Made by a program: the position numbers and the translations under genes
In this document: in pieces, positions 15,858-22,260 of the stretch
Layout of the letters: every line of letters starts with the position of its first letter
How positions within the stretch are numbered: the stretch's first letter is position 1
Notes under the pieces: generated by a model
Database searches by the model: none
The model's input: the letters and a program-made list of their open reading frames with translations, nothing else
Told to the model about the DNA's origin: nothing
Assembly (NCBI RefSeq): GCF_003435375.1
Contig: NZ_QWGL01000006.1
Location: forward strand, 1,289-65,288
Reading direction: 5' to 3'
Source: Clostridium sp. AM34-11AC
GTDB lineage: Bacteria > Bacillota > Clostridia > Lachnospirales > Lachnospiraceae
DNA: 64,000 nt

Positions 15858-16014
15858 GTTTTCTGCCCTTTCTGCTGCCGCTGTCTTTCCAGCTCTCCTG
15901 TTGCTCAAAAATAGCCGCCGCAATTCTAAACGCCAGATATGCCGCCACAATCAACACCAGCAGTCCGGCTATTATCAGCTCTGCTGCAATGGCAATGCCC
16001 TTGATTATCTGCAT
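15841..16014 (-). CDS. Small membrane protein (57 aa)
   Basis: ATG at 16,014 comes one base after the rep stop codon. The frame reads MQIIKGIAIAAELIIAGLL, then VLIVAAYLAFRIAAAIFEQQ (one long transmembrane helix, residues 5-35), and a polar basic tail with DSGSRKGRKHDRKN. Coupling to rep is likely from the spacing. No family recognised. Confidence 0.58.
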   Translation of the reverse strand: MQIIKGIAIAAELIIAGLLVLIVAAYLAFRIAAAIFEQQESWKDSGSRKGRKHDRKN

Positions 16015-16015
16015 T

Positions 16016-16783
16016 TCAGCCCCCCCTATCTGTTATTTTTACTAAGGTGTATCTTAAATACCCGTAGCCGTAATACTCTGGGCTGTGTACTCCCATGCTC
16101 ACGCTGTTCTTATCCACGTAATAGCCCTTTATTGCCTTTGGCTCTTTCTTGAAATACTCACGGTCTGAAATTATGTGGTACTCTGGTTCTGGTCTTACTA
16201 AATTCTTGCTGCAATTCCAGCGCTTGCCCTGTAATGCTCCGTCAGTACCCTTTTTGTGCGTTCCTGTGTACTTGATTAAATAACTTGCCAGCTCTGCATA
16301 GTTGCCGCTATCGTCCAGTGGGAATACCTTAACCCTGTTATGCCCCTCGTATGCCTTATACCAGCAGCGTTGTAAAATCTCTGTATCAATTTTATTTACT
16401 ACAAGGTGGTGATGCCTCGCACCTTTCTTGCCTATCTCCATAACGTGTATGTATTTGAACTCTAACCCTGCTTTTCTGTACTCCTTTCTGCACTCCCTCA
16501 AAAATACGTCTATGTCCTGCCGCATCTGCTCCGGCGTTCTGTCCGGCTCTCCTTTCCTGCGGATATAGTCAAGCACTAAATGGTAGTCCCCATAGCCATA
16601 GTTTGCATTTATGAGTATCCTTAACTTTCTCTCTGCCTGTCTGGTGTTTACTTTCTCCTGCTCTTCTTTTGTTGGCTTTACCTTATCCCCTCTGCTGATA
16701 CCTTTCTTTTTGTATCTGCTGGTAAAGTACCTCTCTATCTCTATCGTATTTCCTGCTTTTGTTACCCTCTCTACGTATGGCAT
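16016..16783 (-). CDS. HUH replication initiator (rolling-circle Rep-like)
   Basis: A 255-residue protein. The metal site is GARHHHLVVNKID (an HxH within HHH, the U being hydrophobic) at about residue 140. A candidate nicking Tyr lies in YAELASYLIKYTG about 60 residues later, the spacing of HUH relaxase and Rep nucleases. The conserved phage and plasmid Rep context FKYIHVMEIGKKG precedes it. Start taken as ATG 16,783 (MPYVERVTKAGN) because AGAGAGG lies 8 bases before it; ATG at 16,822 is the alternative. It would nick one strand to start DNA replication. The leader contains an apparent counter-transcribed RNA. Confidence 0.85.
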   Translation of the reverse strand: MPYVERVTKAGNTIEIERYFTSRYKKKGISRGDKVKPTKEEQEKVNTRQAERKLRILINANYGYGDYHLVLDYIRRKGEPDRTPEQMRQDIDVFLRECRKEYRKAGLEFKYIHVMEIGKKGARHHHLVVNKIDTEILQRCWYKAYEGHNRVKVFPLDDSGNYAELASYLIKYTGTHKKGTDGALQGKRWNCSKNLVRPEPEYHIISDREYFKKEPKAIKGYYVDKNSVSMGVHSPEYYGYGYLRYTLVKITDRGG

Positions 16784-16829
16784 ATATCTACCTCTCTGTC
16801 GGTTCGTTAATACTTTTATCAAGTGTTAA

Positions 16830-16848
16830 AACGGGCTGCCTGCCCGTT
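16830..16848 (-). promoter_or_regulatory. Short hairpin in the rep leader
   Basis: AACGGGC and GCCCGTT form a perfect 7-bp stem with a 5-base loop, followed on the minus strand by a further TT (giving TTTT). It lies 47 bases before the rep start and next to the ctRNA promoter. It could be an attenuator of rep transcription, or the nick-site cruciform of the origin. Sequence alone does not decide between them. Confidence 0.45.
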
Positions 16849-16855
16849 AAATTTC

Positions 16856-16884
16856 TTGACTTTGCGCCATACATAGCTTATAAT
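16856..16884 (+). promoter_or_regulatory. Promoter facing away from rep (ctRNA promoter)
   Basis: Plus strand TTGACT (16,856-16,861), a 17-bp spacer, and TATAAT (16,879-16,884). This is the only strong plus-strand promoter noticed in the phage region, where every gene is on the minus strand. Confidence 0.75.
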
Positions 16885-16890
16885 TTTTAT

Positions 16891-16955
16891 AGTATTTCAA
16901 AGCTGTATAGCTTAGCGCCTATGGTGTTTCCCCACCGTAGGCGCTTTTATTTTTT
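16891..16955 (+). ncRNA. Candidate counter-transcribed RNA in the rep leader (about 65 nt)
   Basis: A plus-strand transcript from the promoter at 16,856-16,884 would begin near 16,891 and end at a strong terminator. AGCGCCTATGGTG (16,914-16,926) pairs with CACCGTAGGCGCT (16,932-16,944), followed by TTTTATTTTTT. A small AGCT/AGCT hairpin precedes it. No ORF fits. It is antisense to the rep mRNA leader, the arrangement used by many plasmids to hold down initiator synthesis and copy number. Confidence 0.65.
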
Positions 16956-17461
16956 CATGTTTCCTGCCGCTCTCTTATGCGGCTTAAGGCATACTCATAA
17001 GCCCGTCTGTATGGCTCTCTGCAATCGTAGCCCGTGCAGCTGTATAATTTGCTGCCCTTGCAAAATTCGCAGCTATGCAGCTTTGCGTAATCGCTCGCCG
17101 CCCTCTCCTGTCGCTTTTCCTCATATTCCAGATGCCGTTTAATCTGGTTTGCATCTATAACCGCAATTCCCAGCATATTTGCTGTATGTATTTCTCTGTC
17201 CATTCCCTCTGTTATGCCGTATTTCACACCAGCAATAACAAAATCGCAGCCTTTCAGCAGCGCAAGCCCCGCAGCCATGCCCCTTGCCCGCTCTTCCGGC
17301 TTTTTATCGTCCATGCACTGCGTCATATATAAATGCGGCGTAATGGGTGCTAAGCCCGCCTCTAACGCCTGCCGTGTCAGCTGCTGCGCATAATCTATGT
17401 TTCTGTCCAGCTCTGCGCCGTCTTTCGCCCTGTATGGGCTGCATATATAAACTTTTCTCAT
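16955..17461 (-). CDS. DUF4406-like (nucleoside deoxyribosyltransferase fold) protein
   Basis: A 168-residue protein. The N-terminal part, KVYICSPYRAKDGAELDRNI, with the later PHLYMTQCMD, LLKGCDFVIAGVKYGITEGM and DREIHTANMLGIAV, matches the DUF4406 or nucleoside 2-deoxyribosyltransferase-like Rossmann fold often found in phage early regions. The C-terminal 50 residues carry four Cys (CEFCKGSKLYSCTGYDC), an added zinc-like part. Substrate unknown. It is read before rep in the same direction. Confidence 0.8.
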   Translation of the reverse strand: MRKVYICSPYRAKDGAELDRNIDYAQQLTRQALEAGLAPITPHLYMTQCMDDKKPEERARGMAAGLALLKGCDFVIAGVKYGITEGMDREIHTANMLGIAVIDANQIKRHLEYEEKRQERAASDYAKLHSCEFCKGSKLYSCTGYDCREPYRRAYEYALSRIRERQET

Positions 17462-17778
17462 GCCTTTTTACCCGCTTTCTGTTGTGCCTCTGCCCGTGCC
17501 TGTTCATTTCCTGCCAGATATGCTGCTAAGCACATCAGCTCGTCTGCTCCCTTTTGGTCTATAAAATTACAATCAACGCAGCATTTACAGTACCCCGTAA
17601 TCTGTAAATATCTGTCGTATACTTCCTGTGGTGTCTGGCACTGCTTTAAGCTGTCCACCATGCCTGCAAGCTGCTGTATTGCCTTTATGCCTGCCTCGCC
17701 GCCCTTTCCGTGTATCCCTACTGTAATCTGCCGCATTTTTGTTGCGCCGTCTGCTCCTAAAATTGTTTTACTCTTCAT
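17458..17778 (-). CDS. Phage protein of unknown function (106 aa)
   Basis: Contains a helical stretch IKAIQQLAGMVDSLKQCQTP followed by EVYDRYLQITGYCKCCVDC, a four-Cys knuckle, and an Ala/Gln/Lys-rich tail. The stop overlaps the next start by four bases. No family recognised; the Cys cluster suggests metal binding. Confidence 0.65.
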   Translation of the reverse strand: MKSKTILGADGATKMRQITVGIHGKGGEAGIKAIQQLAGMVDSLKQCQTPQEVYDRYLQITGYCKCCVDCNFIDQKGADELMCLAAYLAGNEQARAEAQQKAGKKA

Positions 17779-18022
17779 TCTGTGCCTCGCTTTCTTCCTT
17801 AAACACAGCCAAAAGCATAGTCATTGCATCTATCGCTGTATCAAAATGTTTCCCCAGCTCTGCTGCGTCAATAAGCCCCTGCTTTATGTTTCTTCCGTTC
17901 CCTTTCATTACTTGCGCTTGCAAAATAGGTTTTAACTGGCTAAGCCCAGCTATGCTGTTCTCTAACTCTTCCTCGCTCACGCAGATTTTTACATAACCCT
18001 TGCCGATATGTTCAACGCTCAT
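17768..18022 (-). CDS. Phage protein of unknown function (84 aa)
   Basis: Starts MSVEHIGKGYVKICVSEEEL and is mainly helical (NSIAGLSQLKPILQAQV, DAAELGKHFDTAIDAMTMLL). It overlaps both neighbours by about 11 bases, so it is part of one translationally coupled block. No function recognised. Confidence 0.65.
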   Translation of the reverse strand: MSVEHIGKGYVKICVSEEELENSIAGLSQLKPILQAQVMKGNGRNIKQGLIDAAELGKHFDTAIDAMTMLLAVFKEESEAQNEE

Positions 18023-18740
18023 TTTCTGCCTCTTCCTTTCTTCTAATCAGCCGTACCGATACCTCATAAGCTGTGCGCTGTTCTCTTTCTCCTGTGGCTG
18101 CGTCAAGCACCTTTTCATACTGGCGGCTCTGATACCGTCCCAGCAGCTCTACAGTGTCGCCCTGCTGCCACTGCGCCGCCTCGTCTGCCTGTTCCTGCCA
18201 GCAGATGCACGGTAAAAAGCAGCTGCCGCCTGTAAGCTCATTTCTTACCTTTACCGTAATATCAGTAATGCGCTTGCCTCTCGGTGTTTCTCTGTATGTT
18301 GGCTTATTCGCTATAGCGCCTCTTACTGCTGCCTCGTCCTGCTCTACTGCCTTTTCCGATACCGCCACAAAATCTGCCAGAATATATACCAGCAGTCTAC
18401 CGCTCTGGAAGTCCTTAAGCGTCTGCACCTTACCTGTCAGTAAAAGCCTGCTGCCCTCTACAAATTCCTGCATAACGTCAAATTCTATGCCGTTGCAAGC
18501 CCTGTATGGTACGTCCTCTGCAAATACTACCGTTACCTCGTCCGGCACGCCGCTTGGTCTTACCGTTTCCAACTTTGCCATATAACCACAAAACGGCAGC
18601 CCGCATAGCTGCTTGATTTCCTTAATCTGTGTAAGCGTTCCTACCAGTCCCGCTGCATTTCCCTTGATACCGCCACCTGTAAGCTCGTCCATGATTGCAG
18701 TATCTAAATCTCGTAAAAAATCTGGCTTTTTCTTTGTCAT
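18012..18740 (-). CDS. Tandem OB-fold, SSB-like protein
   Basis: A 242-residue protein with two beta-rich segments that each read like an OB fold: residues 50-125 (CGYMAKLETVRPSGVPDEV, then EGSRLLLTGKVQTLKDFQSG) and residues 150-235 (RITDITVKVRNELTGGSCFL, then GDTVELLGRYQSRQYEKVL). The second resembles SSB (ICWQEQADEAAQWQQGD is like the CFG..AE motif). A role in binding single-stranded DNA at the replication fork is inferred; this would be a second SSB beside the one at 11,770. Confidence 0.6.
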   Translation of the reverse strand: MTKKKPDFLRDLDTAIMDELTGGGIKGNAAGLVGTLTQIKEIKQLCGLPFCGYMAKLETVRPSGVPDEVTVVFAEDVPYRACNGIEFDVMQEFVEGSRLLLTGKVQTLKDFQSGRLLVYILADFVAVSEKAVEQDEAAVRGAIANKPTYRETPRGKRITDITVKVRNELTGGSCFLPCICWQEQADEAAQWQQGDTVELLGRYQSRQYEKVLDAATGEREQRTAYEVSVRLIRRKEEAENER

Positions 18741-18760
18741 ACTTCCTGCCCTTTCCTTTC

Positions 18761-19060
18761 TTATATGTAAATGGTGTAGTAAAGCGACATCTGCAAATCA
18801 CTAAACTTATACTGTGCTGTCTGGTCTGGCTCTAATGGTTTCATAAGCCCCAGCTCTTCCCAGCGTCTGTGCGTTATCTCCGGCACTGCTCTAAACTTCT
18901 TTACCTCATGCCCGCTGTATTTTCGGTATTCCTCGCTTATCTCATGGTCTGCAAACGGTTTGAACGCTGCCAGATACCCTACGTAAACCTCTGCTTTGCC
19001 CTCGATAATGCGCAGGCGGTCTGAACTCTCCAGCGTGCCTATAAATTCCTTTACTGTCAC
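18761..19060 (-). CDS. Phage protein of unknown function (99 aa)
   Basis: Starts MTVKEFIGTLESSDRLRIIE. EGKAEVYVGYLAAFKPFADH and ITHRRWEELGLMKPLEPDQT suggest a small mixed alpha/beta domain. Proteins with the opening TVKEFIDxL...DxLxI are common in Clostridia phages but have no assigned role. Confidence 0.65.
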   Translation of the reverse strand: MTVKEFIGTLESSDRLRIIEGKAEVYVGYLAAFKPFADHEISEEYRKYSGHEVKKFRAVPEITHRRWEELGLMKPLEPDQTAQYKFSDLQMSLYYTIYI

Positions 19061-19072
19061 AGTCTGCCTCTC

Positions 19073-19414
19073 CTACTTCTCTGGCATTTCGTACAGCCTT
19101 GGTATTACTGCTGCAAACGGCTGTACGTCCATGCCGCCCCTTATTACGGCTGCACCGCCAGCCGTAAACAGATAGCTTACGCACGCTTTCTGTATCTCGT
19201 CCAGAACCTCTAAGCAGCGCTCTTTTGTGGCATACTCTCCGATTTCCTCTAAACACCCGTCACTTATGCAAATTACGTGGCGCTTTTTGTCTGCCTCTGC
19301 GCCGCCTCTCTTTTTCTTTATGTCCTCGTACTCTCCATACTCTACGCAGGCGTAATTACCGCCCAGTCTATACAGCTTTTCTTTATTCTGGCTGCGTATA
19401 TATACCTCGCTCAT
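19073..19414 (-). CDS. Phage protein of unknown function (113 aa)
   Basis: N-terminus SEVYIRSQNKEKLYRLGGNY, then CLEEIGEYATKERCLEVLDE and a C-terminus VQPFAAVIPRLYEMPEK. The opening (IRSQ, then L..L and I.....G..LG.YATKERCLEVLDEI) matches short Firmicutes phage and ICE proteins that display a residue-by-residue strand-helix unit. Function unknown. Confidence 0.65.
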   Translation of the reverse strand: MSEVYIRSQNKEKLYRLGGNYACVEYGEYEDIKKKRGGAEADKKRHVICISDGCLEEIGEYATKERCLEVLDEIQKACVSYLFTAGGAAVIRGGMDVQPFAAVIPRLYEMPEK

Positions 19415-19419
19415 TGCCT

Positions 19420-19662
19420 TTATCTCCTTGCCTCTAAGTTTTCTATTTCAGAAATGCAGTTTGACGGTATCAGCTCATAAGCTGCCGCCTCTATTTCTGT
19501 AAGCGCCTCTTTGTACTCAATGTATCCCCACGCCTGCCGTTCTATCTCTGGTACGTTCTGCCGTTCCTCAAAATTTTCTATATGTAAAATCTCGTTTCCC
19601 TGCGGCTTTGGAAATGTTCCCCGTGATAACGGGCGTAAAGGGCTGTAATATCTGTGGCTCAT
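19420..19662 (-). CDS. Conserved phage protein, defence-island type (80 aa)
   Basis: A short protein opening MSHRYYSPLRPLSRGTFPK, then EILHIENFEERQNVPEIERQ and AWGYIEYKEAL. The RPLSxGTFP pattern recurs in small proteins of Firmicutes mobile elements. No role is known. The start overlaps the methyltransferase stop by four bases. Confidence 0.62.
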   Translation of the reverse strand: MSHRYYSPLRPLSRGTFPKPQGNEILHIENFEERQNVPEIERQAWGYIEYKEALTEIEAAAYELIPSNCISEIENLEARR

Positions 19663-20645
19663 TCTCCCGCCCCGCTTTCCGTTGTTTCGCCCAGCAATAT
19701 TTTTCTAAACATACTCTCAAAAATCGGTACTGGTATGCTGTTCCCCGCCTGCTTATACAGTGGCATTGTGTAACGCCCTACTTTTTTATGTACCGCAGCA
19801 GCCGCCTCGTAGTCTGCATCTGTATAGCCTTGCAAGCGCCAGCACTCCCGTTCTGTAAGGTATCTGTAGCGCCCGCCGCCCATATCTATTACCTGTGCTG
19901 GTGTTCTGTCTTGCCTTGCGGTAATTGTAAAAGCGCAATCCTCTATTACCGTTGCCCGTCGTATTCCTTTCTTTCCGATTGCATCTAAAACGCTCGGCTG
20001 TGTCACGTCATACACTGGCGGCGCATCTGGTAGTAAAAAGTCGTTAATATCTTTCATGGGCGTTTTTATTAAATCATCAAAAGAAAATTTTTCTTTTCCC
20101 AATACAGATACTGTGAAAACTCTTTCTCTTGATTGTGGTAAACCAAACTCTCTTGCGTCCAGTATTTCAAAATTGCTACTATATCCCAGCCGTTCCATTT
20201 CTGATAAATACAAGTTGAAATTTACCCGCATATAGCGGCTTAACACATTTTTGACGTTTTCCCATATTACGTACTTTGGTTTCCATTCTCCCATTTGTTC
20301 GATAATATGAATTGTTTCCCACATAAGGCTTGAACGTGTGCCGCTACCTTTGTCTGCTCCCTTACCTCTATTTATCCGTCCCGCCTCTGCTGTCGCTTTT
20401 CCTTGGTGTCCTGCTATACTAAAATCTTGGCAAGGGCTGCCATGTATTAAAATGTCTGGTTTTAAATTCCAGCCTACGACGCTTTGCGTCTTATATGGCA
20501 GCTCGTCCGCAAACATTGCGTTATAGGAACGTACTGCCTTTTCGTCTATCTCTACATAGTCAATGGCTTTTACTGGTATGCCAATATTGCGCAGTGCGCA
20601 ACGTGGGCTACCTATCCCGCCGAACAATTCTAAAATCTGTATCAT
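19659..20645 (-). CDS. DNA (cytosine-5) methyltransferase
   Basis: A 328-residue C5-MTase. SAM-binding motif I is ILELFGGIGSPRCAL, the catalytic motif IV is GSPCQDFSIAGHQG (Pro-Cys), motif VI is VIWENVKN, motif VIII LPQSRERVF, and motifs IX-X are RECWRLQGYTD and YKQAGNSIPVPI. Start taken at ATG 20,645 (MIQILELFGG). No restriction enzyme gene lies nearby, so this is an orphan methylase, probably protecting phage DNA from host restriction. Confidence 0.95.
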   Translation of the reverse strand: MIQILELFGGIGSPRCALRNIGIPVKAIDYVEIDEKAVRSYNAMFADELPYKTQSVVGWNLKPDILIHGSPCQDFSIAGHQGKATAEAGRINRGKGADKGSGTRSSLMWETIHIIEQMGEWKPKYVIWENVKNVLSRYMRVNFNLYLSEMERLGYSSNFEILDAREFGLPQSRERVFTVSVLGKEKFSFDDLIKTPMKDINDFLLPDAPPVYDVTQPSVLDAIGKKGIRRATVIEDCAFTITARQDRTPAQVIDMGGGRYRYLTERECWRLQGYTDADYEAAAAVHKKVGRYTMPLYKQAGNSIPVPIFESMFRKILLGETTESGAGE

Positions 20646-21057
20646 GGTTCTTTTTCCTTTCTTTCGTAGTAAAATAGTAATCATTCATAATCAGCATTTC
20701 TTTACTGAAAATGCACGTAAGCCCCAGCGGTACTGTAATAAATGCTATCGTTATGTCGCCCTCTGTCGCCCATACTGCCAGCACGGTAATTGCAAGCATT
20801 GCAAGCCCACAGGCTTTCTGTTTAATGAAATACCAACGGCGGGCTTTCTTTGCCTGCTCCTGTTGCCGCCTCTGCTCTTTTTTCTTACGCATATCTGCCA
20901 TTGCATCTGCGTAGCCTTTCTGGTATGCGTCCTCTACTATCAATGCCTCTGCTGCCATTCTCTGCCTCTCTTCCTTTCGGCGGCGCTCTCTGTCTTTCCA
21001 TGTGTGCCGCTCTCCTGTTCTGGCGTTTGGTTTTACCGTGCGGGCTGCTTTTCGCAT
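20608..21057 (-). CDS. Phage membrane protein with basic coiled-coil N-terminus
   Basis: From ATG 21,057 (MRKAARTVKPNARTGERHTW) a 149-residue protein. The first 85 residues are highly charged (DRERRRKEERQRM, DMRKKKEQRRQQEQAKKARR). Two adjacent hydrophobic helices follow (GLAMLAITVLAVWA and ITIAFITVPLGLTCIF). The C-terminus overlaps the methyltransferase start by 38 bases. No function recognised. Confidence 0.6.
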   Translation of the reverse strand: MRKAARTVKPNARTGERHTWKDRERRRKEERQRMAAEALIVEDAYQKGYADAMADMRKKKEQRRQQEQAKKARRWYFIKQKACGLAMLAITVLAVWATEGDITIAFITVPLGLTCIFSKEMLIMNDYYFTTKERKKNHDTDFRIVRRDR

Positions 21058-21193
21058 TAAAAAGCAACTGAAAACCTGTTGACTGTCCACATACTTTCTG
21101 GCTGGTATGACCGCCGCTATTTTTCCACGGTATACAGATTGCAGCTATTAGCCTGCTACCCTCTGCCGCAGGCTCGCCATGCCTGCTACACAA

Positions 21194-21267
21194 TGTGCCG
21201 TGTGGGACTTGAACCCACGACTTGCCGCTTATGAGGCGGCTGCTCTAACCAACTGAACTAACGGCAC
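21194..21267 (-). tRNA. tRNA-Met (anticodon CAT), phage-encoded
   Basis: Read on the minus strand, GTGCCGT and ACGGCAC form a perfect 7-bp acceptor stem. The anticodon stem is GCCGC/GCGGC with loop CTCATAA, giving anticodon CAT, and the T stem is GTGGG/CCCAC with loop TTCAAGT. The discriminator is A and CCA is not encoded. D-arm GTTC...GAGC is intact. An elongator Met tRNA is most likely; a tRNA-Ile with modified CAT cannot be excluded. It lies between two phage genes on the same strand. Confidence 0.95.
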
Positions 21268-21286
21268 TCGTGGCGGCTGCTGCCGC

Positions 21287-21676
21287 CTACTCATTAAATA
21301 AAAAGCCTTTTTCTATTAAAAACCTTATCCAGTCGCAGCCCGTTACGTCGTCCCGCTCAATGAATTTGTAAAAGCTCTCTGCGTCCTCTATTCCGTATTT
21401 CTTCAAAATGTTTCTTGCGTTCTTTACTGCTGGCGTAGTAAAAACATTCTCTGCGTAAAATGTAGCCTCTATAGTCCCGTAGCTGTTCTTTCCTGCTGGT
21501 GTTCTCATTTCCACTACGACTACATTCTTTTTGCTTTTTCTTCCTACGCCCTTTCTTATTACTACTGCCTCACTGAATAACCAGCCATTCCAGCCGCTAC
21601 GCATAGGTGCAAACTGTGTGCGTGGCACTTCTACTAAGTCGCCTGCCTGCAATTTATTAAAATCTACTTTTTTCAT
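21287..21676 (-). CDS. Phage protein of unknown function (129 aa)
   Basis: Opens MKKVDFNKLQAGDLVEVPRT and has WNGWLFSEAVVIRKGVGRKSKK with a beta-rich middle, then a helical C-terminus (NARNILKKYGIEDAESFYKF). The first half resembles a small barrel. No family recognised. The tRNA gene follows its stop by 20 bases. Confidence 0.65.
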   Translation of the reverse strand: MKKVDFNKLQAGDLVEVPRTQFAPMRSGWNGWLFSEAVVIRKGVGRKSKKNVVVVEMRTPAGKNSYGTIEATFYAENVFTTPAVKNARNILKKYGIEDAESFYKFIERDDVTGCDWIRFLIEKGFLFNE

Positions 21677-21705
21677 GTGTCTTACCTCTCTTTTGTTATT
21701 CTTGT

Positions 21706-21900
21706 TTATAACGCCTGCTGCCCTGCTGCCGCCGTGTAGGTTTTCAGTGTGGCGTTGCAGCGTTTGAACTCCCTATAAATTGTGTCCCTATGCGTTCCCA
21801 GTGCCTCTGCAATATCACTTACACTGCTGCCCTGCTTACTCATAGCCTCTATGGTCTGCCTGTCCTCGTAATGCAGACGCTTGTACTTTCGTTTCGCCAT
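21706..21900 (-). CDS. Small helix-turn-helix protein (HTH_38, IS30-like)
   Basis: A 64-residue protein: KRLHYEDRQTIEAMSKQGSS, then VSDIAEALGTHRDTIYREFK. This is the N-terminal DNA-binding motif of IS30-type transposases, without the catalytic part. AAAGGAG lies 9 bases before the ATG. It is the first gene of the phage array next to the host border and may regulate early transcription or be a domesticated transposase fragment. Confidence 0.8.
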   Translation of the reverse strand: MAKRKYKRLHYEDRQTIEAMSKQGSSVSDIAEALGTHRDTIYREFKRCNATLKTYTAAAGQQAL

Positions 21901-21938
21901 GTTCTATGCTCCTTTCCGTCCTCATTTGCTTTTATGGT

Positions 21939-21978
21939 AAAAAAATAAGCGTGTCAGAGTTTTTACGCTCTGCACGCT
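21939..21978 (-). terminator. Terminator between host border and first phage gene
   Basis: AGCGTG-CAGAG pairs with CTCTG-CACGCT with one bulge each side (21,948-21,978), followed on the minus strand by TTTTTTT (21,945-21,939). Only 38 bases separate it from the HTH gene, leaving little room for a promoter in between. Confidence 0.8.
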
Positions 21979-22000
21979 CTTCTTTTCTGCTGTTTCCTAT

Positions 22001-22046
22001 AAAAAAAGAAAATCGGCAGAGGCTTTATAACCTCTTGTCGATTTTC
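22001..22046 (-). terminator. Second terminator in tandem
   Basis: GAAAATCGGCAGAGG (22,008-22,022) pairs with CCTCTTGTCGATTTTC (22,031-22,046), followed on the minus strand by TTTTTTT (22,007-22,001). Two strong minus-strand terminators in series sit between the host gene rng and the phage array. They either insulate the two or form a leader for early antitermination. Confidence 0.8.
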
Positions 22047-22079
22047 ATTCTAAAACTTATCCAATTTCGATATTTTTCG

Positions 22080-22234
22080 GTTACAGTTCAGCCATGCGCT
22101 CGTTTGAATGAGAAAGTGTGTTGCAAGCTTGCTTGCATAAGCACTTTTTCATCCAAATCAGCATATGGTGGAACCACCAAGCTTCTTGTTTTCATGAATA
22201 TGAAAACAAGAAGATGTAATGGCTGAACTGTAAC
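22080..22234. mobile_element. MITE copy 1 (155 bp)
   Basis: Perfect 16-bp terminal inverted repeats, GTTACAGTTCAGCCAT and its complement at the other end. Inside are further hairpins: TGGTGG/CCACCA, and a 14-bp stem CTTCTTGTTTTCAT/ATGAAAACAAGAAG. The flanks ATTTTTCG (22,072-22,079) and ATTTTTCA (22,235-22,242) are an 8-bp target duplication with one change. It has no coding capacity. Two bases differ from the copy at 57,776. Confidence 0.9.
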
Positions 22235-22244
22235 ATTTTTCATT

Positions 22245-22260
22245 ATGGCCGAACAATAAC
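22245..22260. repeat. Degenerate MITE end
   Basis: ATGGCCGAACAATAAC matches 13 of 16 bases of the MITE right end (ATGGCTGAACTGTAAC), two bases beyond the right target duplication of copy 1. It may be the remnant of an older copy at the same site. Confidence 0.4.

Larger units (their letters stand above)
1..21900 (-). mobile_element. Prophage or integrated phage-plasmid (left part beyond window)
   Basis: An unbroken minus-strand array of about 40 tightly packed genes carries terminase, portal, protease, capsid, connector, tail and tape-measure genes in the standard siphovirus order, preceded by replication, partition and DNA-modification genes. Base usage differs visibly from the host to the right (many CTGC and CCTCTGC runs on the plus strand). 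The right limit lies between the first phage gene (21,900) and the host rng gene (22,329). The left limit, lysis genes and any integrase or repressor lie outside the window. Whether it is integrated by a recombinase or joined in another way cannot be told from here. Confidence 0.93.

Noticed and set aside
16823..16954. A small protein gene between DUF4406 and rep
   Set aside because: No frame with a start and ribosome site fits on either strand; promoter plus terminator explain the gap better as an RNA gene.
20885..21193. A 102-codon minus ORF overlapping the phage membrane protein gene
   Set aside because: It overlaps a better-supported frame with membrane helices and a coupled methyltransferase start, and its sequence has no domain-like pattern.
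22072..22242. MITE copy 1 as the product of homologous recombination that joined the phage to the chromosome
   Set aside because: Its two flanks match as an 8-bp target duplication (7 of 8 bases), which would be lost at a recombinant junction. It is an ordinary insertion; the phage border lies elsewhere in this gap.
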